64,000 nucleotides of DNA from Streptomyces sp. NBC_00510 (GCA_036013505.1 CP107851.1:5544001-5608000); one strand, 5' to 3'. Counted from the first letter of the stretch, positions 16,800-25,498 are shown. Translations and numbers: made by a program. The notes: generated by a model from the sequence alone, not told the origin.

Positions 16800-16815
16800 T
16801 CGAACAGGATTTCGA
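16800..16815. promoter_or_regulatory. LexA/SOS-box-like palindrome
   Basis: TCGAACAGGATTTCGA matches the actinobacterial SOS box TCGAAC-N4-GTTCGA at 11 of 12 half-site positions. It sits inside a perfect 7-bp inverted repeat (TATCGAA/TTCGATA, 16798-16817), 42 bp before the hydrolase start. Confidence 0.5.
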
Positions 16816-16857
16816 TAGCGTGGGGGTCTGAACGTCACGTACCAGGGGGTGCGGCAC

Positions 16858-17775
16858 ATGGCCAGGCGCGTCGAAGTCACCGGAGCGGGCGGCCTCCCGC
16901 TCACGACGTGGGAGTACGCCGACGGGTCCGCCCCCGTTTCCGGGCCCGGGGCGGGGTCCGCCTTTGGGCCCGCCTCCAGGTCCGAGGAGGCGCCGCGGCC
17001 CGCCGTGCTGCTGCTGCACGGCCTGATGGGACGGGCCTCGCAGTGGGCCGGCACCGCCCGCCGGCTCGCCGCCCGCCACCGAGTGGTGGCCCTGGACCAG
17101 CGCGGCCACGGGCGCAGTGCCAAGCCCGAGGGGCCCTACACCCGTGACGCCTACGTGGCCGACGCCGCCGCCGTCGTCGAGCAGCTGGGGCTCGCCCCGG
17201 TCACCGTCGTCGGGCACTCGATGGGCGCCCTCACCGCCTGGCAGCTCGCCGCGCGCCGGCCGTCGCTGGTGCGGGCCGTGGTCCTGTGCGACATGCGCGC
17301 GGTGGCCCTCGGGGAGGCGAGCCAGCGCTGCTGGGAGGACTGGTTCAGGGCCTGGCCGCTGCCCTTCTCCGGTCCCGACGCGGTGCGCCGGTGGTTCGGC
17401 GAGGAGGATCCCTGGCTGGAGGGCTCCCGCCCGGCCCGCGGGGAGTTCTTCGCCGAGGTGATGGAGGAGCACGCCGACGGCTGGCGCCCGGTGTTCGAAC
17501 GGCGCCACATGCTGCGCTCCCGGGAGTCCTGGATCCACGACGCCCACTGGGACGAACTGGCCCAGGTGTCCTGCCCCGCCCTCGTCGTGCGCGGCTGGGA
17601 CGGCGAGCTGGGCCGTGCCGAGGCCCAGGAGATGGTGCGGGTATTGCCCCGGGGCTCGTACGCGGAGATCCCCGACGCCGGGCACCTCGTCCCCTGGGAC
17701 CAGCCCGAGGCCTGGTACGCGGCGGTCGAGACCTTCCTGGCGGACGTCGCCGGCGTGCCCGTCTGCCAGGCCTGA
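16858..17775 (+). CDS. Alpha/beta-fold hydrolase
   Basis: A 305-residue hydrolase. The oxyanion region is AVLLLHGLMGRASQW, then the DQRGHGRS motif, the nucleophile elbow VVGHSMGALTAW (Ser), a late Asp in VVRGWDGELG and the triad His in IPDAGHLVPWDQPEAW. A Pro/Gly-rich insert (about residues 22-45) is unusual for the family. The ATG at 16858 is preferred to a GTG nine bases upstream because AGGGGG is then correctly spaced. Substrate unknown. The LexA-like box just upstream suggests possible DNA-damage control. Confidence 0.88.
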   Translation: MARRVEVTGAGGLPLTTWEYADGSAPVSGPGAGSAFGPASRSEEAPRPAVLLLHGLMGRASQWAGTARRLAARHRVVALDQRGHGRSAKPEGPYTRDAYVADAAAVVEQLGLAPVTVVGHSMGALTAWQLAARRPSLVRAVVLCDMRAVALGEASQRCWEDWFRAWPLPFSGPDAVRRWFGEEDPWLEGSRPARGEFFAEVMEEHADGWRPVFERRHMLRSRESWIHDAHWDELAQVSCPALVVRGWDGELGRAEAQEMVRVLPRGSYAEIPDAGHLVPWDQPEAWYAAVETFLADVAGVPVCQA

Positions 17776-17825
17776 GGCCCGCCCGGTCCGGCGCCCGGGC
17801 CCGCTCCGGGGCCGCCGGCCGGGTG

Positions 17826-18704
17826 TCAGGCGAAGACGACCGTGCGGCGGCCGTTGAGCAGGACGCGGTGCTCGCTGTGCCACTTCACGGCGCGTGCCAG
17901 GGCCTGGCACTCCACGTCGCGGCCGATGGCGACCAGCTGCTCCGGGTTGACCCCGTGGCCCACCCGCTCGACCTCCTGCTCGATGATCGGGCCCTCGTCG
18001 AGGTCGGCGGTGACGTAGTGCGCCGTCGCACCGATCAGCTTCACCCCGCGGGCGTGGGCCTGGTGGTAGGGCCGGGCGCCCTTGAAGCTGGGCAGGAAGG
18101 AGTGGTGGATGTTGATGATGCGGCCGGCCAGCTCCTTGCAGAGGTGGTCGGACAGGACCTGCATGTAGCGGGCGAGGACGACCAGTTGGACGTTCTCCTT
18201 CTCCACCAGGGAGAGCAGTTCCGCCTCGGCCTCGGCCTTGTTCTCCTTCGTCACCGGGATGTGGTGGAAGGGGACGTCGTAGGAGCCCGCCAGCTCCGCG
18301 AAGTCGGTGTGGTTGGAGACCACGGCGGCGATCTCCACCGGCAGCGCTCCGATGCTGGTGCGGAAGAGCAGGTCGTTCAGGCAGTGCCCGAACTTGCTGA
18401 CCATGAGGATGATGCGCATCCGCTCGGCGGAGGGCGTGATCTGCCAGTCCATGGCGTAGGCGTCGGCGACGGCCGCGAAGCTGGCCCGCAGCTTGTCGGC
18501 GGTGACCGGGTGGCCCGCGGAGAAGTGCACCCGCATGAAGAACAGCCCCGTGTCGTGGTCGCCGAACTGCTGGCTGTCCTCGATGTTGCACCCGGTCATG
18601 AAGAGGTAGCTCGACACGGCGTGCACGATCCCCGCCTTGTCGGGGCACGACAGGGTGAGGATGTACTGCTGGGACTGCGGCGGCGAATCGTCGGCGGCGT
18701 TCAC
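17826..18704 (-). CDS. purU: Formyltetrahydrofolate deformylase
   Basis: A 292-residue enzyme releasing formate and tetrahydrofolate from 10-formyl-THF, balancing one-carbon pools and supplying formate to PurT. An N-terminal ACT domain is at about residues 12-90 (QYILTLSCPDKAGIVHAVSS). The formyltransferase domain contains IINIHHSFLPSFKGARPY (Asn/His) and HYVTADLDEGPII (Asp). The GTG start at 18704 directly precedes the ACT domain; in-frame codons upstream are proline-rich and unconserved. Confidence 0.95.
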   Translation of the reverse strand: MNAADDSPPQSQQYILTLSCPDKAGIVHAVSSYLFMTGCNIEDSQQFGDHDTGLFFMRVHFSAGHPVTADKLRASFAAVADAYAMDWQITPSAERMRIILMVSKFGHCLNDLLFRTSIGALPVEIAAVVSNHTDFAELAGSYDVPFHHIPVTKENKAEAEAELLSLVEKENVQLVVLARYMQVLSDHLCKELAGRIINIHHSFLPSFKGARPYHQAHARGVKLIGATAHYVTADLDEGPIIEQEVERVGHGVNPEQLVAIGRDVECQALARAVKWHSEHRVLLNGRRTVVFA

Positions 18705-18813
18705 GGGGCTAGGGTCGCACAAAGTCGCCCCGCCGTTCCAAGGCGTCCGCCAGCCGGGCGCCCCGGGTGTCGTCGCAGGTGGCACCCCGCTCGCGTGCCG
18801 CCGCGCGGACGGC

Positions 18814-19260
18814 TCAGGCCGTGCGTGTGTAGATCTTGAGGATGTCCAGTGACCGCGGCGGCGTGTCCGGGTCCTCGCCGTCCCCGGTGGCCATCCGTAC
18901 GTGCGCCTCGCGGGCGGCCCGCACGGCCTCGGGCCACGCGTGGTGCTCCAGGTAGGCGGAGACGGGGGCGTCGGCGCCCACCTGGTGCAGTATCTTCAGC
19001 ACCCGCAGCACGGCCACGTCGACCAGGGCCGCCTCCTGGGAGTCCCGGAAGACGGTGCCCACGTACTTCTCCGCGGACCAGTTGTCGAGCCAGGTGTCCT
19101 CGACCAGGCGGTAGACGGCGTCGGTCACGTCGCCGTAGCCCGGTTGCCCGGTGAGCCAGACCTCGCGCTGGAACTCCGGGTCGCTGATCATGTGCAGCGC
19201 GGAGCGCACGTTCGTGCGCCAGCGCCACCAGGGCATGTCGTTGAGCGGCATGCCCCCCAT
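18814..19260 (-). CDS. Conserved Streptomyces protein (SCO4402-like)
   Basis: A 148-residue protein of unknown function with no recognised domain. It is rich in aromatic and charged residues (MPLNDMPWWRWRTNVRSALH; DTWLDNWSAEKYVGTVFRDS) and predicted largely helical and soluble. I recall this protein as an SCO4402-type family widespread in Streptomyces next to purU. The start is 19260 or 19251 (MPLNDMP); the purine run between them favours the latter as a ribosome site. It is divergent from the lipoprotein gene. Confidence 0.75.
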   Translation of the reverse strand: MGGMPLNDMPWWRWRTNVRSALHMISDPEFQREVWLTGQPGYGDVTDAVYRLVEDTWLDNWSAEKYVGTVFRDSQEAALVDVAVLRVLKILHQVGADAPVSAYLEHHAWPEAVRAAREAHVRMATGDGEDPDTPPRSLDILKIYTRTA

Positions 19261-19420
19261 CGTGGAGGAGCGGGTGCCGCGGCGGGAAGACTTCTCCGTA
19301 CTCTGCACAGTGCACGATCGTACGTGCTCCGGGACCCACACACTCTGTTCACCCGATGGTGACCCTCCGTTCCCTTGCGTTCACCCTGGCGTTGCGACAA
19401 ACGCGGAATCTTCCCATTCC

Positions 19421-20695
19421 ATGAGTGATTGGCGTACGCGCAGAGCCGTTCCGTTCGCATCCGCGATGGCCGGCGTCGCCCTGCTGGCGGGATGCGGCAC
19501 GCTCCCGGGGGGGACGGGTGGCACCACGGGCCCGGTCGTCGTCATGACGTGGGCTCCGGAGAACACCAGCGCGACCAACATGCCGGGCATGCCCGGCATG
19601 GCCAAGGCCTTCGCCAAGTACGTCAACGCCCGCGGCGGCATCGCCGGCCGGGAGCTGAAGGTCATCACCTGCAACGACCACAACAGCGCTCTCGGCGTCG
19701 GGGACTGTGCCCAGCGCGCCGCCGACGAGGGCGCGGTCGCCGTCGTCGGCTCCTACAGCCAGTTCGGCGCCGCCTTCACCTCCACGCTGGAGGCCGAGGG
19801 CATCCCGTACCTCGGCGGCTACGGCATCACCCAGGACGAGTTCGAGAGCCCGCTCTCCTACCCCGTCAACGGCGGCCTGCCCGCGCTGATGGCCGGGGCC
19901 GGCCGTCAACTGGCGGGCAAGTGCGACAAGGTGAGCCTCATACGCCCCGACACCGCCGCGGGCGACCTCTTCGCACGCTTCCTCGACGCCGGCCTGCGCG
20001 ACGAGGGCCGCACCAGCGCCACCGACCTGCGCGCCCCCGAGGACGCCACCGACTACAACGGGATCTCCCGGCGGGCGATCGGCAGCAACAAGCCCGGCGA
20101 CTGCGTGAGCGCCGCGCTCGGCGACAAGACCGCCACCTTCTTCGACGCCTTCCGCCGGACGACCACCACCGACCCGGTCACCGGCCTGGACGACGGCCCC
20201 AAGGCGCGGATCGCCTCCGTCCTCGGCAGCGTCCAGCAGTCCACCCTGGACAGCACCGGCGGCAGCAACAGCCCGCTGGAGGGTGCCTTCGTCACCGGCT
20301 GGTACCCGCCGGCGTCCGACTCGCGCTGGGCGCTGATGCGGAACACGATCAAGAGGTACGCCTTCGGCGACAACACCATCGACCCGAACGACCCGGGCGT
20401 GCAGACCACGTGGATCGCCTACACGGCCCTCGCCGAGGTCATCGAGAAGATGGGCAAGGACCAGGCGGTCACGGCCCCGTCGCTGAAGCAGGCGCTGGAC
20501 GAGGCGCACGACGTCTCCACCGACGGCCTCACGCCCCCGCTCGGCTGGCGAGAGCAGGACACGGCCTCCATCATCGACCAGCCGCGCCTGGTCAACGGCC
20601 GGATCACCTTCCAGAAGGTCGAGAAGGGCCGACTGGTCGCCGCGCGCAAGGGCTTCGTGGACGTGACGAAGACGCTGGAGAACGCCCCGGGCTGA
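19421..20695 (+). CDS. Branched-chain amino-acid-type solute-binding lipoprotein (orphan)
   Basis: A 424-residue periplasmic-binding-fold type I (LivJ-like) protein. The signal peptide ends in a lipobox, LLAGC (Cys25). After it come AKAFAKYVNARGGIAGRELK, the CNDHNSALGVGDCAQRAADE segment and VVGSYSQFGAAFTSTLEAEG, classical for Peripla_BP_6. No permease or ATPase gene is adjacent, so the transporter is elsewhere or the protein senses. The ATG at 19421 follows a comparatively AT-rich leader. Ligand unknown; amino acids, amides and aromatic acids are all possible. Confidence 0.9.
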   Translation: MSDWRTRRAVPFASAMAGVALLAGCGTLPGGTGGTTGPVVVMTWAPENTSATNMPGMPGMAKAFAKYVNARGGIAGRELKVITCNDHNSALGVGDCAQRAADEGAVAVVGSYSQFGAAFTSTLEAEGIPYLGGYGITQDEFESPLSYPVNGGLPALMAGAGRQLAGKCDKVSLIRPDTAAGDLFARFLDAGLRDEGRTSATDLRAPEDATDYNGISRRAIGSNKPGDCVSAALGDKTATFFDAFRRTTTTDPVTGLDDGPKARIASVLGSVQQSTLDSTGGSNSPLEGAFVTGWYPPASDSRWALMRNTIKRYAFGDNTIDPNDPGVQTTWIAYTALAEVIEKMGKDQAVTAPSLKQALDEAHDVSTDGLTPPLGWREQDTASIIDQPRLVNGRITFQKVEKGRLVAARKGFVDVTKTLENAPG

Positions 20696-20722
20696 CGCGC
20701 CGGGGGTTCCACGGCGGGAGCG

Positions 20723-20754
20723 GAAGCGCCGACGGCCACGGCCGCCGGCGCTTC
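20723..20754. terminator. Hairpin between convergent lipoprotein and DATQ-protein genes
   Basis: GAAGCGCCG (20723-20731) pairs perfectly with CGGCGCTTC (20746-20754). Located between two converging genes, it could terminate both. Confidence 0.7.
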
Positions 20755-20796
20755 ATGTCCCCCGGGGCCGGGATCCGTTCCCGGGGGTCCGTCGTC

Positions 20797-22080
20797 TCAG
20801 AGCTGACCGCCCTGGTGCTGCGTCAGCCCGTACTTCTTCGCGATGGGGTTCCACAGGGCCGCCGCGCGCGATTTGGCCTGTGTGGCGGTACCGCTCTGGG
20901 TGTTGCCCGCCGCGTACTGGCCGGTCGGGCGCGCCTGGCCGTGACGGCAGAGCTTCTTGCCGGCCTTGAGCTGGTCGGCCCAGGCCGCGTAGTGGTTGTC
21001 GGCGGCCGCGGAGGCCGTCCACGCCTTGTTGAGGGCGTCGGTGAGGTCCTGGTGGTTGGGGAGCTGGTCCACCGGCAGCGACTTCAGTTGCGTCATCAGG
21101 TCGTTGCGCTGCTGCGCGGCCGCCCGCAGGTCGGCGGCCGCCCCGTCCAGGTTCCGGCAGCCCTTGATGCCGGCGACCGCGTTGATCACGGAGGTCCGGT
21201 TGCTGCCGCTCGTCTTGAGCAGGGCCTCGAGTCCCTTGGCCTGCTCCTCCGCCGCGCCCTCGTCGCCTCCCCCGGAGGAGGCCGGGGACGAGGCGCTCGA
21301 CGAGGCCGACGGGGACTGGGCCGCGGCGGGGTCGTCGTCCCCGCCGCTCATCAGGGCGCCAGCAAGGAGACCGGCGACGGCGCAGCCGCCGACGACGATG
21401 CCGATCAGTGCGGCCGGGGTGAGCTTGCGACGGGCCGGGGCGGGCCGGTCGTAGTCGTAGGACGGCTGCGGCGCGTAGGCGGGCTGCTGACCGTAGGCGG
21501 GCTGTGCGTAGTCCGGGGACGCCGCGTAGCCGGGCTGCTGCGGGGGCGGGCTGTCCTGGCGGTAAAGGTGCCCGAAGTCGTCGTGGGGCTGCTGTGCCGG
21601 GAGCAACCCGTCGTGACCCTGGTGACCCTGGGGGTCGTGCGGATAGCCGTAGCCGGGGGCCTGCTGCGGGGCCGGCGCGTCGTCGAAGCGCGGCAGGTGC
21701 TGGGTCGCGTCCGCGTCGGGCGGGGTGCCCGGGCGTACGCCGTACGGGGCGGCTCCGGGCATCGGGTAGGGCGGCAGCACCTGTGTGGCGTCCGCCACAG
21801 GACCGGGCTGGAACTGGGGCGCCGGGGGCTGCTGCGGCTCGTGGGCCGGCATGGGCGGCCGGGCCTGCGGGTACGGCGGGAAGAGCTGTGTCGCGTCGGT
21901 GTCCGGGAGGGACTGATGCGGAGGGCCGTACGCCTGGGGCTGCTCGCCCCACGGCTGCCCGGCCGCGGGGCCGGAACCCCACGCCGCGGTCGCTCCCGGG
22001 CCGGGTATGCCCCCGTCCGAGGGCAGCACCACGCCCTCGTGCACCTCCGGATACGCCTCGTCACCGCGTCCGCCGTGCAT
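20797..22080 (-). CDS. Pro/Gln-rich single-pass membrane protein with DATQ repeats
   Basis: A 427-residue protein. The cytoplasmic N-terminal half (about 1-215) is disordered and rich in Pro, Gln and Tyr. It contains three related motifs: TDATQLFPPYP, ADATQVLPPYP and ADATQHLPRFD. One transmembrane helix lies at about 225-245 (AALIGIVVGGCAVAGLLAGA), followed by a Ser/Ala linker. A conserved helical extracellular domain (about 285-427) has two cysteines (KGCRNL and KLCRHG) that could form a disulfide. Function unknown. The repeated Thr in an acidic DATQ context resembles Ser/Thr-kinase and FHA-type sites, but that is inference. Start at 22080 (MHGGRGDEA) after AGAGGT. Confidence 0.82.
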   Translation of the reverse strand: MHGGRGDEAYPEVHEGVVLPSDGGIPGPGATAAWGSGPAAGQPWGEQPQAYGPPHQSLPDTDATQLFPPYPQARPPMPAHEPQQPPAPQFQPGPVADATQVLPPYPMPGAAPYGVRPGTPPDADATQHLPRFDDAPAPQQAPGYGYPHDPQGHQGHDGLLPAQQPHDDFGHLYRQDSPPPQQPGYAASPDYAQPAYGQQPAYAPQPSYDYDRPAPARRKLTPAALIGIVVGGCAVAGLLAGALMSGGDDDPAAAQSPSASSSASSPASSGGGDEGAAEEQAKGLEALLKTSGSNRTSVINAVAGIKGCRNLDGAAADLRAAAQQRNDLMTQLKSLPVDQLPNHQDLTDALNKAWTASAAADNHYAAWADQLKAGKKLCRHGQARPTGQYAAGNTQSGTATQAKSRAAALWNPIAKKYGLTQHQGGQL

Positions 22081-22285
22081 CACCGGTACCTCTGCCTTCA
22101 CCGTCGCTACGGAATCGTCGGCTCACGCTACCGGGTCTGCTTCGGACGTCACCATGCCGCGGTGGGTCCGGCGGGATCCGGGGGGCCGCCCCGTCGCAGA
22201 ACAGGGTGCCCCTACCGGTGGGTTGATGTCGTTCCTGTAACGATTCGGGGGACGGGGGCGCGCGACGCCCCCCGCCCCCGTGCCG

Positions 22286-23668
22286 TCACGCCGCCAGTTC
22301 CTCCTCCTCCAGGCGGGCGTCGAACTCCCGGACGGCGCTCTCCGCCGCATACGGCTGCAGGCGCAGGCGGAGGTCGTCGAGGTACTCCGCGCCGCGGGTG
22401 GTGCGCAGCGTGGCGAGCAGCTCGACGGCCTGGGCGCCGGTGTGGCAGGCCTGCTCGACCTCCCGCTGCTGGACCTGGGCCTGGGCGAGCAGGAGCAGGC
22501 CGATCGCGCGGCGGCGGGCCTTGTCCGGGGCGTGCCCGGCCAGCGCCTCCTCGGCGCGGCGGACCGCCTGCGGCGCCTGGTTGAGGTCGCGGTGGCAGTG
22601 GGCGAGCTCGTCGGCGAGGTAGGCCGGTCCGAAGTGCCGGATCCAGTCGGGGTCGTCGCCCGGTTCGGAGTGCTCCAGCGCCTCCACGGCCTGCCCCGCG
22701 ACCGCGCCGCAGGCCCGTGCGTCACCCATCAGCGCGTGGCCGCGCGCCTCCGCCGCGTAGAACATGGCCTGCGCGGTGGCGGTGACCTGACCGCGGGCGC
22801 CCTCCTGGGCGGCGCGGGCGAGTTGGGCGATCTCGCGCGGGGTGCCGAGCTGCGCGGCGAGGTGGCTCATCCCCGCGGCGAGGACGTAGCCCCCGTACGC
22901 GCGGTCCCCCGCCGCCTGGGCCAGCCGCAGCGCCTGGATGTAGTAGCGCTGCGCCAGGCCGGGTTGGCCGGTGTCGACGGCCATGTAGCCGGCGAGTTCG
23001 GTCAGCCGGGCGACGGCCGAGAAGAGCTGACGGCCCGTCGCCTCCCGGTAGGAGCCGGCGAGGAGCCCGGAGACCACGCTGTTGAGGTAGTGCACCACCA
23101 CGGGGCGCACATGACCGCTGCCGAAGCGGTGGTCGAGTTCGTTCAGCGCCCGGGTGGTCGCCCGCACCGCCTCGACGTCGGACATGCCGACACGCTGCCC
23201 GCCGGCGCGGGCGACCTGGGCGTCGGCCCGGGTGATCAGCCAGTCCCGGCTGGGCTCGACCAGGGCCGAGGCCGCCACGGTGGAGCCGGTGAGGAAGTCC
23301 CGGCGGCCGACGTCGCTCCGCCACAGCTCGCAGACCTGCTCGATCGCGCCGAGCACGGTGGGCGAGAAGTGCAGGCCGACACCGGTGGCCAGGTTCTTGC
23401 CGTTGGCCATGCCGATCTCGTCGATGGTGACGGTGCGGCCCAGCTTCCGGCCGATGGCCTCGGCGATGATCGCCGGTGCCCTGCCCCGCGGTTGCTGGCC
23501 GCGTAGCCAGCGGGCCACGGAGGTCTTGTCGTAACGCAGGTCGAGGCCGTGCTCCGCGCCGCACATGTTGACCCGGCGGGCCAATCCGGCGTTGGAGCAG
23601 CCTGCCTCCTGGATCAGTGCCTGCAGCCGTTCGTTCGGCTGGCGTGCGACGAGCGGTCGTGCGGCCAT
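22286..23668 (-). CDS. HTH regulator with TPR-like sensor domain
   Basis: A 460-residue protein. The N-terminal helix-turn-helix is at about residues 12-80 (NERLQALIQEAGCSNAGLAR; YDKTSVARWLRGQQPRGRAP). A long helical repeat domain follows (LAQRYYIQALRLAQAAGDRA, AEEALAGHAPDKARRRAIGL), typical of Streptomyces NsdA/Rgg-like developmental regulators. A strong GAGGGGGAGC ribosome site precedes the ATG. The divergent gap to the prim-pol-like gene contains a 22-bp inverted repeat that may be its operator. Probably controls development or secondary metabolism; ligand unknown. Confidence 0.85.
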   Translation of the reverse strand: MAARPLVARQPNERLQALIQEAGCSNAGLARRVNMCGAEHGLDLRYDKTSVARWLRGQQPRGRAPAIIAEAIGRKLGRTVTIDEIGMANGKNLATGVGLHFSPTVLGAIEQVCELWRSDVGRRDFLTGSTVAASALVEPSRDWLITRADAQVARAGGQRVGMSDVEAVRATTRALNELDHRFGSGHVRPVVVHYLNSVVSGLLAGSYREATGRQLFSAVARLTELAGYMAVDTGQPGLAQRYYIQALRLAQAAGDRAYGGYVLAAGMSHLAAQLGTPREIAQLARAAQEGARGQVTATAQAMFYAAEARGHALMGDARACGAVAGQAVEALEHSEPGDDPDWIRHFGPAYLADELAHCHRDLNQAPQAVRRAEEALAGHAPDKARRRAIGLLLLAQAQVQQREVEQACHTGAQAVELLATLRTTRGAEYLDDLRLRLQPYAAESAVREFDARLEEEELAA

Positions 23669-23703
23669 GGGCTCCCCCTCACAGCTGCCGCTTTCGGGAC
23701 CTC

Positions 23704-23773
23704 AAGATCCCTTCCCGAAGATCCCTTCCCGGTACGCGCCACTCAAATTCGCCGCAAAGGACATAATTTGCGG
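23704..23773. promoter_or_regulatory. Tandem 14-bp repeat and inverted repeat in a divergent promoter
   Basis: AAGATCCCTTCCCG is present twice head-to-tail (23704-23717, 23718-23731). Twenty bases on, CCGCAAA (23752-23758) faces TTTGCGG (23767-23773). This lies between the HTH/TPR regulator (-) and the prim-pol-like gene (+), in the most AT-rich stretch nearby; probable operator or promoter region. Confidence 0.55.
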
Positions 23774-23940
23774 TGGGATGCATGCCTACACACCCAAGGG
23801 TGACTACCCGGATGTCGGACCTCCCCCTACCGCGCGCCCCCACCAGTGCTCCCGTGCGCCCGCCATGAGCCGCGAGGCCGGGACGTCACCGCCCGTAACC
23901 CGCGCTGGGCAGCGCAGTTGTGAAGGTCGTGGAAGACACC

Positions 23941-24594
23941 GTGGAACACACCATCGCAGCCCCGCCGCGGATCGCCGGCCAACTCCTCGAAGCCGCCGTC
24001 GGGTACGCGGAGGAGCGGCACTGGGACGTGCTGCCCGGTGCCTGGCTCGTCGAGGACGCAGCCCCCGCCGGCCGCGGCGGCCCGCGCACCCCGCGCTGTT
24101 CCTGCGGCGACACCGTCTGCCCGGCGCCCGGGGCGCACCCGACCGGGCCGGGCTGGGTCGGTGAGGCGAGCGGGAGCGGAGCCACGGTACGCAGGATGTG
24201 GCTGCGGCAGCCCCACGCATCGGTCCTGCTCCCCACCGGACGCACCTTCGACGCCATCGACGTCCCGGAGGACGCCGGTTGCCTCGCGCTGGCCCGCATG
24301 GAGCGCATGGAACTGCCGCTCGGCCCGGTGCTCGGGACCCCGTCCCGCCGGATGATCTTCTTCGTACTGCCCGGAGCCGGTGCGAAGGCGCCGGACCTCC
24401 TGCGCCGGCTCGGCTGGGCGCCCTCCTCGCTCGACCTGGTGGTGCGCGGCGACGGCGACTGGGTCCCGGCCCCGCCCACGCGGCTCGGCACGGGCGGCGT
24501 CGTCCAGTGGGTGCGCCGGCCCACGGCCCTCAACCGGTGGCTGCCGGACACCGAGGAACTGATCTCCCCCCTCGCCTACGCCTGCGGACGCTAG
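23941..24594 (+). CDS. Truncated primase-polymerase-like (prim-pol N-terminal) protein
   Basis: A 217-residue protein matching the N-terminal domain of actinophage-type bifunctional DNA primase/polymerases: LLEAAVGYAEERHWDVLPGA, then a zinc-ligand-like RCSCGDTVCPAPGAHP (Cys-x-Cys-x4-Cys...His), then RTFDAIDVPEDAG. The usual catalytic Asp-rich motif and the helicase half are absent. This is a stand-alone, probably non-polymerase form that I recall as conserved in Streptomyces chromosomes. The GTG at 23941 has GGAAG upstream; alternative in-frame GTGs lie at 23920 and 23929. Function unknown. Confidence 0.7.
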   Translation: MEHTIAAPPRIAGQLLEAAVGYAEERHWDVLPGAWLVEDAAPAGRGGPRTPRCSCGDTVCPAPGAHPTGPGWVGEASGSGATVRRMWLRQPHASVLLPTGRTFDAIDVPEDAGCLALARMERMELPLGPVLGTPSRRMIFFVLPGAGAKAPDLLRRLGWAPSSLDLVVRGDGDWVPAPPTRLGTGGVVQWVRRPTALNRWLPDTEELISPLAYACGR

Positions 24595-24628
24595 CCGGGC
24601 CCCACCCCCGTCGGCATAGGCTGAGCGG

Positions 24629-25498
24629 ATGCCGAATGCATCCGTCGCGCCCGCCGTACGCGTCCATGGACTGTGGAAACGCTTCGGGCAGCAGATCGCC
24701 GTCGCCGGGATCGATCTGACCCTGCCCGCCGGGCACTTCGTGGGGATCGTCGGACCCAACGGGGCGGGCAAGACCACGACCCTGTCGATGGTGACGGGGC
24801 TGCTGCGGCCCGACGACGGCCTCATCGAGGTCGGCGGCGCCGACGTCTGGCGCGACCCGGTCGCCGTGAAGTCCCGCATCGGCGTCCTGCCCGAGGGGCT
24901 GCGGCTCTTCGAGCGGCTCACCGGCCGCGAACTGCTGGCGTACACGGGCCGGCTGCGCGGCATCCCGGGCGCGGAGACCGACCGCCGGGCCGCCCAGCTG
25001 CTCGACGTCCTCGACCTGGCCGGGGCCGCCAACAAGCTCGTCGTGGACTACTCGACGGGCATGCGCAAGAAGATCGGCCTGGCCGCGGCACTGCTGCACA
25101 ATCCCGAAGTGCTCTTCCTGGACGAGCCCTTCGAGGGGGTCGACCCCGTCTCCGCCCAGGTCATCCGCGGGGTGCTGGAGCGCTACACCGGCTCCGGGGC
25201 GACCGTCGTCTTCTCCTCGCACGTCATGGAGCTGGTGGAGAGCCTGTGCGACTGGGTCGCGGTGATGGCCGCCGGCCGGATCGTGGCCCAGGGCCCGCTC
25301 GCCGAGGTGCGCGGGCAGGCGCCGACGCTGCAGGACGCCTTCCTGACCCTGGTGGGCGCCCGGGACCGCGGCCCTGGGCAGGACCTGGACTGGCTCGGCG
25401 GGGTGAACGCTCCGGCGGCGCGGGGTGCCGGGCAGGGCGGGCACGGCGGGGGCGGCGCGGACGGCGGGGACGGGCCGGCCGGGGCGAGCCGGTCGTGA
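24629..25498 (+). CDS. ABC transporter ATP-binding protein
   Basis: A 289-residue ABC ATPase. Walker A is GPNGAGKTTTLSMVTGLL (about residue 44), then the signature YSTGMRKKIGLAAALL, Walker B VLFLDEPFEGVDP and the switch His in VVFSSHVMELVE. It belongs to the CcmA/EcsA-type exporter group. The C-terminal 45 residues are a Gly/Ala-rich tail of no recognised function. Its stop overlaps the permease GTG (GTGA), so the two are translationally coupled. Substrate unknown. Confidence 0.93.
   Translation: MPNASVAPAVRVHGLWKRFGQQIAVAGIDLTLPAGHFVGIVGPNGAGKTTTLSMVTGLLRPDDGLIEVGGADVWRDPVAVKSRIGVLPEGLRLFERLTGRELLAYTGRLRGIPGAETDRRAAQLLDVLDLAGAANKLVVDYSTGMRKKIGLAAALLHNPEVLFLDEPFEGVDPVSAQVIRGVLERYTGSGATVVFSSHVMELVESLCDWVAVMAAGRIVAQGPLAEVRGQAPTLQDAFLTLVGARDRGPGQDLDWLGGVNAPAARGAGQGGHGGGGADGGDGPAGASRS

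Larger units (their letters stand above)
16504..16857. other. 354-bp gap between dmdR1 and the alpha/beta hydrolase
   Basis: No gene seen. It holds the dmdR1 terminator hairpin, a C-rich low-complexity stretch (about 16590-16720), and near the right end a LexA-box-like palindrome. Confidence 0.6.
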
